Positions 9,739 to 20,784 of a stretch of DNA of 64,000 nucleotides are shown here, in pieces. Positions within the stretch are counted from its first letter, which is position 1; the number at the start of each line of letters is the position of its first letter. This stretch comes from Tachypleus tridentatus. Its lineage: Eukaryota > Arthropoda > Merostomata > Xiphosura > Limulidae. The DNA lies in NCBI RefSeq assembly GCF_004210375.1, contig NC_134831.1, positions 5,022,001-5,086,000 of the forward strand. The letters are read 5' to 3'. Under the pieces are notes generated by a model. That model was not told the DNA's origin. It saw nothing but the letters and a program-made list of their open reading frames with translations, and made no database searches. Position numbers and translations under genes: made by a program.

Positions 9739-11673
9739 CAGGGGAGTCGCGTAGCCTTGTTAGAAGTAGCTTTGGATAACATTAATTTTATTTCATCAAT
9801 TACATTTTCATGCTCTTACATTTTTTTTGTTTCGGTGCAAAGCAAAACGTGTGCTACGTTAGTTCAATATCATTAGGTGATATTATGGGCGTATGTATGC
9901 GTGCCTGTGAGTGAATGTGCCTGTGTGAATGGGTATGTGTCTGCAACTGTATGTATGTGTGTACTAGTGAGTAGCGAGTTGCATGATGAAAGCAGTAAAT
10001 CTTATTCTTGGAGAAATCAGTGCAAAGAAGATGCAGCAAGTATCCCTGTCAAATAATACTATACAGAGGCGCATTTCTAAAATATCTGTGGATGTGAAGG
10101 AACAGGTTTCGACTGAAATCAAGGGTTCCCCTTTGTTCTCCTTTCAGCTCGACGAGTCAACAGATGTAAGTTCATGTTCTCAGTTGCTTGTCTTTGTGAG
10201 ATACATTAATTCAAATGACATCAAAGACGAATTCTTATTCTGCAGTGCACTTGAAACCACAACAAAAGCTGATGATGTCATGGAAAACGTTTCAACTTTT
10301 TTTCAAGACGAAGATCTTCAATGGGAAAACGTGTGTGGGGTTTGTATGGATGGGGCATCGGCTATGCGGGGATTGAAATCAGGATTCCAGTCGAGAGTGA
10401 AGAAGCTAGCACCTCAAGCAAAGGGCATCCACTGCATGATTCACCGATATGCTCTCGCCAGTAAGACTCTCCCTGCCTCTCTGCAGGAAGTGCTTGAATC
10501 TGTAATCAAAATTGTAAATTATGTGAAGACTCAAGCACTCAACACTCGCCTATTCAAAGAACTATGCAAAGATATGAATGCTGACCACGAAGTCCTTCTC
10601 TTCTACACAGCAGTACGTTGGTTGTCGAAAGGAAAGGTTATTAATCGTGTCTTTGAAATGAAAGATGAAATAAAGCTATTCCTGGAGACTCAAGAAAGGA
10701 AAGATCTTGTAGCTCACTTCGAAGATGAAGCATGGAATAAAAGGGTTGCGTACCTAGCCGACATTTTTGACCAGCTGAACAAGCTCAATTTGAAGCTTCA
10801 AGGAAGGGAAACACATGTTCTCCTTTTTCAAGATAGTCTTCGGGCCTTTGTTTCCAAACTGCAGAACTGGCGTCGGAAAACCAATCTTGGAAACATCGCT
10901 ATGTTTGAAAAACTTTGTGGAGTGACGGATGAGTCTCAGATGCAACTGGATCAGTTCCTCAAGGATGAGATTACCGAACATCTTCAGTCTCTAGAAAAGG
11001 AAGTCGAGCGTTACTTTCATGAGCTATCACAGGAACAGGAGGCCCTGGTAAGGAACCCATTTTGTACTGAACTTGATGTATCCAGCATCCCAGATGATAT
11101 CCAAGATGAATTTCTGGATCTAAAGAACAACTCTTCAGCTCGTGATCTCTTCAAGGTGAAATCCGTAACTCAGTTCTGGTGCGCTGTGTATCAGTCATAC
11201 TCCAAAGTCAGCATGATAGCTTTACGTGTCCTTTCCATTTGCTTCTACCTACTTGTGTAAGGCAGGATTTTCCACTCTTGTCAATATAAAAACAAAGAAT
11301 AGGAACAGATTGGATGTTGGAGATGACATGAGACTGGCTCTAACAAACGCTCGGCCACGAATTCCAAAGCTTGCTGCTGAAATGCAACATCAGGCATCTC
11401 ACTAGCTGGGTTGGATAGCTCTTCAAACCTATGTTAATATTATTTTGAGAAATATATGTTCTTTTTGTGAATTCAGGTTGGACCAATGTGATTTAATTTG
11501 CTAATAAATAATTACAGAATTTTTAAATATTTTTTTCAGATGTTTCTTTCCCTCTCCTTCACAGAAAATAAAAGAAAAATTAAGCTGCTGATAGTAAGCC
11601 CTAAGTAGGGGGTCACATGGGTTTCAAACTTTTAGGTAAGGGGTCGCGAGTGTCAAAAGGTTGGGAACCCCTG
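9739..11673 (+). mobile_element. hAT (Charlie/ZBED-like) element nested in a SINE
   Basis: The right end carries a terminal inverted repeat ending GGTTGGGAACCCCTG (11659-11673). The left end begins CAGGGGAGTCGCG (9739), which matches the inverse of the right end after a small deletion. The host SINE continues on both sides. Between the left end and the transposase ORF lies non-coding sequence and a GT/ATGT-rich run (about 9885-9975). The element lacks the N-terminal part of its gene, so it is non-autonomous. Confidence 0.8.
9983..11405 (+). pseudogene. hAT transposase (ZBED/Charlie-like), N-truncated and frameshifted
   Basis: A 425-residue open frame (9983-11260) with family hallmarks: QLDESTDVSSCSQLLVFVRY, GVCMDGASAM, HCMIHRYALASKTLP and RWLSKG, typical of the RNase H-fold transposases related to ZBED5/FAM200/GTF2IRD2. 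It diverges at about 11230, where one indel moves the reading to the third frame. That frame continues with the C-terminal dimerisation region (PFASTYLCKAGFSTL, TKNRNRLDV) and stops at 11405. The N-terminal BED zinc finger is missing. The long intact frame suggests recent decay. A domesticated host gene is unlikely given the truncation, frameshift and terminal repeats. Confidence 0.85.
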
Positions 11674-11872
11674 GACTAGAGGGAAGGCAGCTGGTTACCA
11701 GCACCCACCGCCAACTCTTGGGCTACTCTTTTATTGACGAATAGTGAGATTGACGGTCACATCATAACGCCCCACGGCTGAAAGAACAAACATATTTGGT
11801 GTGACGGTGATTGAAACCCGTGACCCTCGGATTACGAGTCGAGCGCCACCTGACCACGCCGGGCCTGATTTA
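11674..11872 (-). mobile_element. SINE family A, right part, after hAT insertion
   Basis: Resumes at GACTAGAGGGAAGGCAGC and runs to the tRNA-like head ending ACCACGCCGGGCC. With 9659-9738 it makes a full-length SINE. Confidence 0.85.
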
Positions 11873-11899
11873 TTAAATAAGTGCTAATGGCCTTGTTGT

Positions 11900-11965
11900 A
11901 TCATTTGATCATATAAATACTCAGTAATTAAGTACAAACTACCTTATTAAGTCGTAGTATTATTA
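11900..11965. repeat. 53-bp repeat, right copy
   Basis: TCATTTGATCATATAAATAC and CAGTAATTAAGTACAAACT match the block at 9448-9510, about 2.45 kb away. Confidence 0.6.
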
Positions 11966-12926
11966 TGTTGTCTTCTCCGGCCACTAACAAACTATTAGAT
12001 TTATTTCTCATGTAAACAAACTCCCTGAGTGTTGGTTTTATTTTTATAGTGCACTAATCGAGTGTTTAATGTTTATAACAAAATACTATCGAGCTTGTGT
12101 CGTATCTTCTGTTTCCGAAGGATAACAATTAGTCCGTGATTCTGTATCTTAAGAAATTATTCTGTTTACTCTGTTTCATTGCCGTTAAGCGCAATACTGC
12201 ACGACAGGTTAGCTGTGCTGTGTTCACCAGTGTGTTCTTTTAAATTATTCTGTCTTACTTACCTACTAAACTTTCGAATCTCAACTGATTAAGTTATTTA
12301 TTAATTTTTATTATATTAATTCTCAACTATTTTAATGCAAAGTATTTAATTGCTCAAAATGTTTTAGTCACATTTACATAATAATTTAAAATCATAAGAC
12401 CATAAAGTGTCTATTTCTTTGTGGTTAAGTACCTGACGTCGCAATGAACTTTCTGTGCTCTGTCCAGTGCAGTTATTGAAAACCAATTAACTACTGGAAG
12501 GGCTTTGTAAAGGAAAGAAAATAACTGCTAACAAATTGCTATTTATTTTATATAACAATAGTTCGTTTTCTATTTGTTGCTTCTTCCCCAATCCCCAATG
12601 GATCAGCGTTATGTTTACGGACTTACAAAGTCCAGATTATAGTTCAACCTGTTGGACAGAATGCAAACAGCCTATCGTGTAGCATTATGCTAAAATTAAG
12701 AGATAAGCTGTAACTTATTTTGATTCGAATAACAATTTGTTTATGAGAGCCTCGATTATGTAGATTTTATTTTTCATCTTTAGAATAATATTTCGCATGT
12801 TAAAACAAATAAATTCGATCCTTTGAGAATGTTATTCCCTTGACAGCATTGCACATGCGCGTGGCGAAAAGAAGTAATGTTTAGTCTTCGATAAGAATAA
12901 CACAGAAATATAATACATGTTCTGAA

Positions 12927-13130
12927 TTAGGCGTAGTGGTTGGACGTTCGACCTACAATTTCCAAGCCATTAGTTCGAATCCCTGTCACCAAATATATTT
13001 GCCCATTAAGGATGTAGTCAGGGCTAGCTACTCGAGTGAAAAAATTCTTGGTTCATACAGCTTACCCGAGAGGCGAATCACAGCACCAGATGTGGTTAGG
13101 GTCAAATACAGAATAAGGTAGCGCATATAT
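12927..13130 (+). mobile_element. tRNA-like headed repeat, possibly another SINE
   Basis: The start resembles a tRNA: GGCGTAGTGGTTGGAC as A box region and AGTTCGAATCC as B box at about 12971-12981. The following sequence does not match families A-C. Could be a separate SINE or a chance match in decayed DNA. Confidence 0.35.
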
Positions 13131-13569
13131 TCATATTTGATTTTTTTACTCTGACCAAGTCAAAGATTATTTTAAATTTTTTACAAAATTTTCTTGGGAA
13201 TAGCACTTGGTAAAACTTGAATAAACAAAAGGTGAAATATTGCCATTAAAGTCCGTGTTTATTAGGTGGCGTTTCGAAGTAACGTCCTTCTTCAAGCCTA
13301 AGCTTGCAATAAAACGCCTTAAACTACTTCCAGCTAATGAAGTTTCAACCTGCTGTTATCGTCAGCTCAACAATATCGGTACTCACAGCATTTTTTATGT
13401 ATATCTTCTTATAGTTTTCAAAGTTTCAATAGGACACTTTTGGGTGTGAAGAAACTGGTGGCCCGAAATTTCACATAAAGGAAACTTATATTGCTGGTAA
13501 TATTTAATCCAATTCGATATATCAATTTACTTCAATGCTGTTGTGCTTAAAGTTAGTTAAAACACTCTC

Positions 13570-13684
13570 CCCATGGGGCACAACGGTATGTTTACTGACG
13601 TATAACACTGAAAACCGGGTTTCGATACCCGTGGTAGGCAGAGCACAGTTAGGTCATTGCATAGCTTTGTGCTTAACTACAAAC
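13570..13684 (+). mobile_element. SINE family B copy
   Basis: tRNA-like head (GGGGCACAACGGTATG, GGGTTTCGATACCCGTGG) joined directly to the 3' hairpin AGCACA...TTTGTGCT and an A-rich tail. Confidence 0.8.
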
Positions 13685-13814
13685 ACTAGCACTAGTAAAA
13701 CAGGATATAAATTTGCCCATAATGGCATTATGTAAGGATAGAATTTGACTGCATAGCAGACAAATTAGGTTTAGCGAATACTTGTTATTAACATTTTTTT
13801 TATATATATGGTAC

Positions 13815-13930
13815 CTTCGGCGAATACTGTGACACCCCAGAATAAAAGGCAAGGTTTTTATGGTACTGTGACACATTGGAACAAAACACAAACTTATTAT
13901 GAATAATGTAACACATTGGAACTCTGTCTG
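13815..13930. repeat. short tandem repeat, about 2.5 units of 48 bp
   Basis: ACTGTGACACATTGGAAC and AATGTAACACATTGGAAC recur, with a more decayed unit to the left (ACTGTGACACCCCAGAAT). Confidence 0.6.
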
Positions 13931-13998
13931 TGTAAACAACATTGTATCCGATTGGGCAAAACTAAAGAAATATAACTGGCGCGGTCTGAATAAAAAGG

Positions 13999-14202
13999 CG
14001 CGACATGCCCAGGTGATTAAGGCGCTTGACTCGTAATCTGAGGGTCGCGGGTTCGAATCCCCGTTCAACCAAACATGCTCGCCCTTTCAGCCGTGGGGGC
14101 AATATAAAGTTGCTGCTAGTCTCTCTCTCTATTAGTTGGTAAAAGAGTAGCTCAAGAGTTGACGGTAGGTGGTGATGGCTATCCGCTTTCTCTCTAGTCT
14201 TA
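13999..14202 (+). mobile_element. SINE family A, left monomer of a dimer
   Basis: Has a tRNA-like head and body but stops at TCTCTAGTCTTA without the 3' hairpin. The next SINE starts at the following base. It also carries a CT-rich expansion (CTCTCTCTCT) in the body. Confidence 0.8.
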
Positions 14203-14473
14203 GCCCGGCATGGTCAGGTGGGTTAAAGCGTTCGACTCGTAGTCTGAGGGTTGCGGGTTCGAATCCCCGTCGCACCAAACATGCTCGTCCTTTCAGCTGT
14301 GGGGGCGTTATAAAGTGTCTATCAATCCCACTATTCGTTGATAAAAGAGTACCCCAAGAGTTGACGGTGGGTGGTGATGACTAACTGCCTTCCCTCTAGT
14401 TTTACACTGCTAAGTTATGGACGGCTAGCGCAGATAACCCTTGTGTAGCTTTGCGCGAAATTCAAAACAAATA
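14203..14473 (+). mobile_element. SINE family A, right monomer of a dimer
   Basis: Full-length: A box region GCATGGTCAGGTGGGTTAAA, B box GGTTCGAATCCCCG, body, hairpin GCGCAGATAACCC...TTTGCGCG and tail AACAAATAAAC. Fused head to tail with the truncated copy on its left. Confidence 0.88.
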
Positions 14474-14603
14474 AACTGAATAAAATAATTTAAAACAATA
14501 ACTAACTGAAAACTAACAATAACGGTGTAGAAATAGCTTTTAAACTGACAGCGTTATGCCTGAGATTAAATGAACCAGTTATCTATGTTTCATTTGATCA
14601 AGT

Positions 14604-14727
14604 CCCTCAGTAGTTCAGCGATACTTCTGAGCACTTATGACCCTAAAGTCGAGTTTCAATATACGCAACGAACACGTCACAAATAGCCTATTCTTTAGCT
14701 TTGCGCTTAGCAACAAACAAACAAAAT
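14604..14727 (+). mobile_element. SINE family B copy, decayed
   Basis: CTCAGTAGTTCAGCGATA head, GAGTTTCAATATACG B box region, and tail TAGCTTTGCGCTTAGCAAC with ACAAACAAAC. Confidence 0.7.
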
Positions 14728-15099
14728 ATTTTTCGGTGTGCATGACCATCAAAATTGCTGAGTTCTCTGAAATTACTTTAATTAAGTTTGTAGTGCCTTG
14801 CAAAATGATTCACTCGTACAAAGTTCCCACATATTGTTGCCTCCTGAGTTTAAAATCATGAAACTTTCAAATAAGACTTTATATTTAGAATCTGCACAGT
14901 CTAGTCCAAACCGGAAAGTTAAAAAAAACACCCTGATATTATGTAAGTAAGTTATATTTTCAGAGATAATTATAACATTCTTAATTGCATTAAACATTCA
15001 ACGTCTTTGCTACGGGAACTCAAAGTTAGTTCAGATGTAAAAGGCTAACTTAAATGGTCACAAAACTAGTGTACTTGTTTCTGTATGTGTGTAGTCAAA

Positions 15100-16385
15100 G
15101 TGGTTTAACTTGACTTTAGAGTAAATGCATCTGTTCAAGCCACAACTCACACAGTGATACGACAAACCAGCCATTAAGACCAAGGAACTTTCCAAACAAG
15201 TCAGGTGTAAAATTATAAAGAACACATTAGAAGGTTACAAGAAATTTCGAAGTCATAGATTATCCCTTTGAATAGAGTAAAGTCCATCGTTTACAAGTGC
15301 AATGTACTTCATACCGTCCAGACACTACCAAGATCAGGCCATCTCTTTAATCTAATCAGTCAGTCAAGCAGAAAACTGGCTAGGGATGCTACTGTGAAGC
15401 CAACAGCGACTTTAAAAGATTTGCAAAATTCCGTGTCTCAGACATGAGTCAGTGTTCATACATCAACGATACTGCGGCCTTTATACATAGCTGGATTGTA
15501 TGGACGAATGGCAAGAAAAAAGCCATTACTGAAAAAGAATCATCTTAAATCTTGTGTGAAGTCTGAAAATAAGCATGCAAATGATACTACAGACAAGTGG
15601 CAAAAGAATGTGTGGTCAAATAAGAGACAAATTGACCTTTTTTGGTCTAACTTTAAAGTGTTAGATCTAGCGAAAGCAAAACACAGCACATCATCCAGTC
15701 AACGCAATCCAAACTGTCAAAAATGGTGGCGGTAGCATCATGTTATGGGGATGTTTCTCATCATCAGGGACTGCGAAGCTCATCAGGACTCAGAGGAAGA
15801 TAGATGTTGCGAAGTAATGGCGGATCTCAAAAGAAAACTTGCTTTAATTAGCCAAAAATCTAAAACTGGTTCAAAAATTCACATTGCAGCAGAACAATGA
15901 CAAGAAGCACATAGCCAAAGCCACACTGAAGTGGTTTCAAAAAAAGAAAGGGAATCTTCTGAATGTGATCTAGTCAAAGTCCATACTTCAATCCAATAGA
16001 AAATTTATGGTGAGACTTGAAGATTGTAGGCCATCAACGATCCCAATCAAACTTGTCAGAATTGGACCAATTTGGCCATAAATTACACCATCCTATTCTG
16101 CAAAGATGGGGTAAACCTGTCTAAAAAGACTCACAGCAGTAATTGCTGCCAAAGGTGCTTCCACCAAGTACTGACTTAGGGCACTGAATACTTATGCAAT
16201 CAGCACAATTTCAGTTTATATATTTCTTTGCACGTTTTGATGCTAATCTTATGTCCTTCACACATTGAATTGTTAAGTTTGATCGTTAGGGTTTTCAGTA
16301 AAAACAAATTGATGAAAAAAATTGTTTACGTTATTTGTACTTCTTCAAATGATGACATTAACTGTAGGGGTGAATACTTTAGCTC
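15100..16385 (+). mobile_element. decayed Tc1-like DNA transposon
   Basis: Contains transposase remains along its length and, at the right, the sequence CTGTAGGGGTGAATACTTT, which matches the inverted repeat of a Tc1 group widespread in animals. The left inverted repeat was not recognised, so the left limit is approximate. Confidence 0.75.
15180..16170 (+). pseudogene. Tc1 transposase pseudogene
   Basis: Motifs in order across several frames: KTKELSKQVRC-like N-terminus (15176-15210), GRMARKKPLLKKNHLK (from 15502), [27 protein letters not shown] (about 15727-15775), QQNNDKKHIAKATLKWF (about 15888-15938) and NPIENLW (about 15993). In VWSN and QQNN both catalytic aspartates of the usual WSDE and QDNDPKH motifs read as Asn, while the Glu in NPIENLW is kept. 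Stops and frameshifts separate the blocks. It is not functional. Confidence 0.82.
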
Positions 16386-17106
16386 ATAAATGTTTTAGCA
16401 GATTGAACTGAGTTTCGGTGGGCTTTATTTACTTCAAAGAACCTAATCAAGCCTATTAAACGTGTGCTTTTGTTTATGGAACGAACGAAAGGCTCTGGTG
16501 GTGACTTTACTAATTACATTTTATGCAGTGGATATCATGAGAACCAAAATGTATCTCGTTCGATTCTGTTTGTGTGTCAAGGTTATCTTGCCATATCGGT
16601 TACCAGGCAGCAATACCGACTATGTACTCCCTCACCCCCACCCCAGACACACTTATAGCTTAACGTTAATGATAAAGTATGTCCGTTCATTCTGTCAACA
16701 TTATCAACTGTAACACAAAGAGGAAATGACGGACAAAAAAGACAAAAGTAGTTCGTTTATTACTTCATACTTTGAGAAATGACATTAACGTAGCAATAAG
16801 CCCTATGTATGTATATATCGATATATACTCTTGTTGATGTCTTAGTCTCCCATTTTGTTCATCAAGGCCGTTACTCCATTGATCCAGGAAGTCGTTTTTA
16901 TGATAAGATTTACTGAAAGACAAATAAACAAAGATCATCTTGCCCAAAAGATAAAATATCTAATGTCGCGATACGTTTCGTATACAGATATTACATAGAC
17001 GTTTTTGGCAAATATATTTTTACACATGAATTAGTTTCACATTACTAGTTAGTCAGATAGTTTATGAGGTTTCTTCTTTTTTTTCAAATCATATTTATTA
17101 CTTTAT

Positions 17107-17178
17107 ACCCACCACGGGTATCGAAACTCGATTTTCAGCATCTTAAGCTTGCAAACTTACTACTCAGCCACTAGCAGG
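17107..17178 (-). mobile_element. SINE family B fragment
   Basis: The tRNA-like head only: CCACCACGGGTATCGAAACT and TACTCAGCCACTAGCAGG. The 3' hairpin is missing. Confidence 0.6.
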
Positions 17179-17210
17179 TCAGGTGAAATTATATTAAAGG
17201 TTTTCAAGAA

Positions 17211-17487
17211 TTGTTTGTTTGTTTTTGAATTTCGCGCAAAGCTACACGAGGGCTATCTGCACTAGCCGTCCCTAATTTAGCAGTGTAAGACTAGAGGGAA
17301 GGCAGCTAGTCATCACCACCCACCGCCAACTCTTGGGCTACTCTTTTACCAACGAATAGTGGGATTGACCGTCACTTATAACGCTCCCACGGCTGAAAGG
17401 GCGAGCATGTTTGGTGTGACGGGAATTCCAACCCGCGACCCTCAGATTAAGAGTCGAACACCCTAACCCACTTTGCCATACCGGGCT
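17211..17487 (-). mobile_element. SINE family A copy, well preserved
   Basis: A good example of the family, about 277 bp. Read 5'-3' on the minus strand: tRNA-like head (TGGCAAAGTGGGTTAGG A box region, B box GGTTGGAATTCCC), a ~150-bp body ending CTAAATTAGGGACGGCTAG, the hairpin GTGCA GAT AGC CCTCGTGTA GCT T TGCGC, and a (CAAA)n tail. The body may correspond to one of the deeply conserved SINE domains described in invertebrates (Nin-DC or Meta). I could not check this. Confidence 0.88.
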
Positions 17488-18250
17488 CTTAATCAAATTT
17501 AAACTAACTGAATATTTTAACCAAAAACAAAATTATTTTCAAATCTTAGTAATGTTTTGTACGTTATGTATTCCATTCTAACAAGGTCATGTGAACTAAC
17601 TGGATTTGGTATCACTTTATCATAGCTCAAATCATCACCCGACCATTAAAGACCTGTTGCTTTTTATTCTCTAAATTTTACTTTGATAAATCTTTAAAAG
17701 TATTAGTAATTATATACTGGGAACGAAAAATGGTTGAAGAATTACTAGTGACAAGTCATAAAGGTGAAAGTTGCGTTTTCGCTGTCACGTTCTTTAAACA
17801 TTATAAGCAATAATGGTAAGTATACACATTTTATTTAGGTCATCTCTAAGCCTAACTCATGTGTATATAAAATCTTATTAAACTTCTCCATGAGTTTGAT
17901 TTGATATTCAAATTAACTTATATATGAGAACTATATGAAATATATATATATATACGCACATAGACAACACTGTTCGTCATAGTTTCTTTGTAACATATCA
18001 TTTACTTTATTACAATATGTTTTTATAACACACTATAACCTAACTGTATTTACCATTGCAAGGATTAATGGTAGAATCTACCGTAAGAAGTTAATTGAAA
18101 TTCATGTCACGAATTTTATAGCCCTTAATTAATTAAATCACGTAATGTCTCAGGCTGCCATCACTGTTAACAATCAATATTTACACTAAATATTAGTTTC
18201 TCTTTGATGTAATCAACTGTGTTGGAAAGTTTTTACCGTAAACAAGCTAC

Positions 18251-18388
18251 CTGTCATGAAATGAACACCTCCAGCCAGTCTCTTGAACATGTATCTTGGC
18301 TCTTTTAAAGTGTAGACAGAAAATCCAACGCCCATAATCATGAGACATAAGCTGATAATGGCAAAAGCTGTTTCAGTTCTTGTGTAAT
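18251..18388 (-). CDS. stg1: stargazin-like TARP, coding exon 3 (residues 116-161)
   Basis: A 138-bp exon with acceptor TTTCTTTTCAG and donor ACAG|GTAGCTT, phase 1 at both ends. The translation begins DYTRTETAFAIISL, covers membrane segment 2 (about residues 123-143), then the intracellular loop KEPRYMFKRLAGG that is typical of arthropod stargazin-like proteins, and the start of membrane segment 3 (GGVHFMT). Size and position match the third exon of vertebrate CACNG genes (about 141 bp in CACNG2). No open reading frame of ordinary length marks it; it was found by its splice borders, phase and family motifs. Confidence 0.9.
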
Positions 18389-18900
18389 CTGAAAAGAAAC
18401 GAAATAGACATACTAATGTAGAGTGCTCAATAAACGTTAAAGAAATACCAACATATCCATGGAAATATGTTTACGAAATTTCGTGGTTCAAGTATTTAAT
18501 TATGACAAACTCGACCGGAAGTAATTGGGTTTGATATCACTTTACAAAATCAACGGTATTATACTTACGCCCCCTATAAATTCAGGTGTAGATGTCATTG
18601 AACATTTCATACGTGAGTCCATTTTTGGCATTATGTTATAAAAAGCAATGTAACGCTTACGAAAAGCACAGAACACAGTAGGTAAAAATAGTAACAATGT
18701 TATTAATATCATCTGTCCATTCTCTAATACTGAGTTTACAGTATGAAAAATATATCAGATAGAATGCCTACTGCACTTTATTATAGAGAACCGTTTATAT
18801 TTAGTTATTGTTTTAAGCAACAATGAAAAATGGTTTGTTCCATTGTCAAACTCCAGAAAAAAAAACAAAAAAAAAACATTCTCATAGTAAAATGACCACC

Positions 18901-19150
18901 AAAGCTACACGAGGGTTATCGGCGCTAGCCGTCCCGAACTTAGCAGTGTAAGACTAGATGGAAGGCAGCTAGTCATCACCACCCACCGCCAACTCTTGGG
19001 CTACTCCTTTACCAACGAAAGTGGGATTTACCGTTACATTATAACGTACCCACAGCTGAAATGGCGAGCGTGTCTTGTGCGACGGGGATTCGAACCCGCG
19101 ACCCTCAGATTATGAGTCAAATGCCTTAACCCGCCTGGCCATGCCATGCC
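18901..19150 (-). mobile_element. SINE family A copy
   Basis: Almost full-length. The A-rich tail is lost, and the copy starts at AAAGCTACACGAGGG. Head ends CCGCCTGGCCATGCC. Confidence 0.85.
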
Positions 19151-19924
19151 AAGAAAGCGTATTAAATGTATAATCAACAGCCCTTGCAAATCAAAAACAT
19201 AGGGTAAATAATCAAATTTAACAATAAATGAAAATCCAACAATATGAAACGTTGTTAGAAACGTCTACAAGTTTCAATACAAAACACTATTTGTAAGAGA
19301 TATGTATTCAATTTATTAGATAACTGTTTCAAAAGCCCTTTCTGAATATTGCTTTTATATTGTTTATCCGGAAGATGACTTTGCAGTAGATTACAGACTA
19401 AGGTGACGTTAACGCTCATGCACTATAAATTTGTATTTTATTATTATTTTTTTCACAAAATTAGTTTTTTTTAATTGAATATATATCAGATACAACCAAT
19501 CTCTTGAACGTATGATTTGTCGCTACGAATTCGTTTTGTTTTATTAGTTGTTTCTAAAGAACAAGAGCTGACGACCAAAATCGGAGTATTCAAAGCTCAA
19601 CATTAAATGTTAATAAAGCAGACCCAAAACTAGGACGGAGATTATTGAAAAACTTCTGTTCTCGAGTATTAAAAACAAAAGCTATGATCCATATAAAGCT
19701 TCCAACATGGACGCGATTCTGCGATACATTTCTCTTCGTGTTTTAGAAATCTCAAGAAACATTCAACGTTCAGAAAACTTGGTTTTGGTTTATCAATGAA
19801 ACCACTTTTGAAGGTTTTTTAAATACATTGTACTCTTTCTCACTTTTGATGATGAAACTGACGCACATTTATTTGGTTCTAGCCAAACAGCGAAGTAAGA
19901 CATACAGACAGAAAGATATACGAT

Positions 19925-20115
19925 GTATACAGTTCCAGTTTCAATACCTGTGGTGGGCAGAGCACAGATAGCTATGTGCTTAATTACAAAGATATACTTA
20001 CGGTAATTATTTGTTTGGAATTAAGCACAAAGCTTCACAATGAGCTATCTGTACTCTGCTCATTATTGGTATCGAAACCCGGTTTCTAGCAGTGTGAGTC
20101 CGCACACACTGGGAG
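19925..20115. mobile_element. two family B SINE fragments in inverted order
   Basis: 19925-19990 (+) has CAGTTTCAATACCTGTGG, the hairpin start GCACAGATAGC and tail GTGCTTAATTAC with the middle deleted. 20006-20115 (-) begins GGAATTAAGCACAAAGC and has TGGTATCGAAACCCGGTTTC. They point away from each other's heads, tail to tail. Confidence 0.65.
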
Positions 20116-20784
20116 ACATTTTCAGTAAAATAGTTAGACAAATGTTTCTTACAGCTAGAGTGAGAAACGGGTTAAATACTCGTAATAAAACCAAAATTTT
20201 GTCTTTTTGTTTGTTGTTGAACGCAAAACTGCATAATTAGCTAGCTGCAAATTTGACCACCTGGTATCCAACCCAAAAAATCATGTTAGAAGCCCTTAAG
20301 CTTACCAGTGAATCATCGAGGCCCAAGAAATTGCTAATTATACTAAAGGAGCTCTCCACCGAAAAAAAAGTTTATAATAAACATTCTTGGAAGACACCAC
20401 AACAAATTATGTAATTAAAAATATGCGCATGACAATGTCATAAACATGTTACTGAGAAGTTATTGGACAAAAGAGGTAAATGACAAAACAAGAAACGCCT
20501 TCAGAAGATTGGCTTCTCTTCTTTATTCATGTCTCTTTCTAATACAGATTGTCATTTTCAAACAATTTGGTGTTCGTATATTCAGTTACAAGACGTGAGA
20601 ATAAAGGTGACGAGAAACAAAAAGGGAATCGTAATTTCAATTATTGATATATGTAAAAAGTAAAAACAAATTGAGTTATTTTTGTTGAAAGAGAATTAGA
20701 GTGACATGTTGAGAGCTCGTAAACTCAAGGACATTTCTTCTTCTTTTTAACTTCGAGAAAGACAATAAAATCATGTTGATTTTT

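Larger units (their letters stand above)
8614..18250 (-). other. intron 3 of the stargazin-like gene (9.6 kb)
   Basis: Lies between exons 4 and 3, phase 1. It contains a degenerate SINE, a SINE split by a hAT element, several family A and B SINEs, a Tc1 element and a few short tandem repeats, listed separately. The stretches 8624-9424, 11966-12926, 13131-13569, 14728-15099, 16386-17106 and 17488-18250 show only AT-rich sequence with no recognisable gene, apart from the listed hammerhead-like motif near 13265-13300 and a small (TA)n at 17940-17955. Confidence 0.8.

Noticed and set aside
9983..11260. 425-codon ORF as a host ZBED-type gene
   Set aside because: It lies between hAT terminal repeats inside a SINE, lacks the BED finger and is frameshifted before its C-terminus, so it is annotated as a transposase pseudogene.
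13673..14068. 131-codon minus-strand ORF
   Set aside because: It reads through a SINE head and flanking AT-rich DNA, with no domain or codon signal. SINE-derived ORFs of this kind recur at 30218, 34884 and 60226.
14000..14090. tRNA gene-like sequences with good A and B boxes (also at 14203, 30335, 35586, 62551 and others)
   Set aside because: Each is the head of a family A SINE followed by the same body and tail. Anticodon arms vary between copies and acceptor ends do not pair, so these are not tRNA genes.
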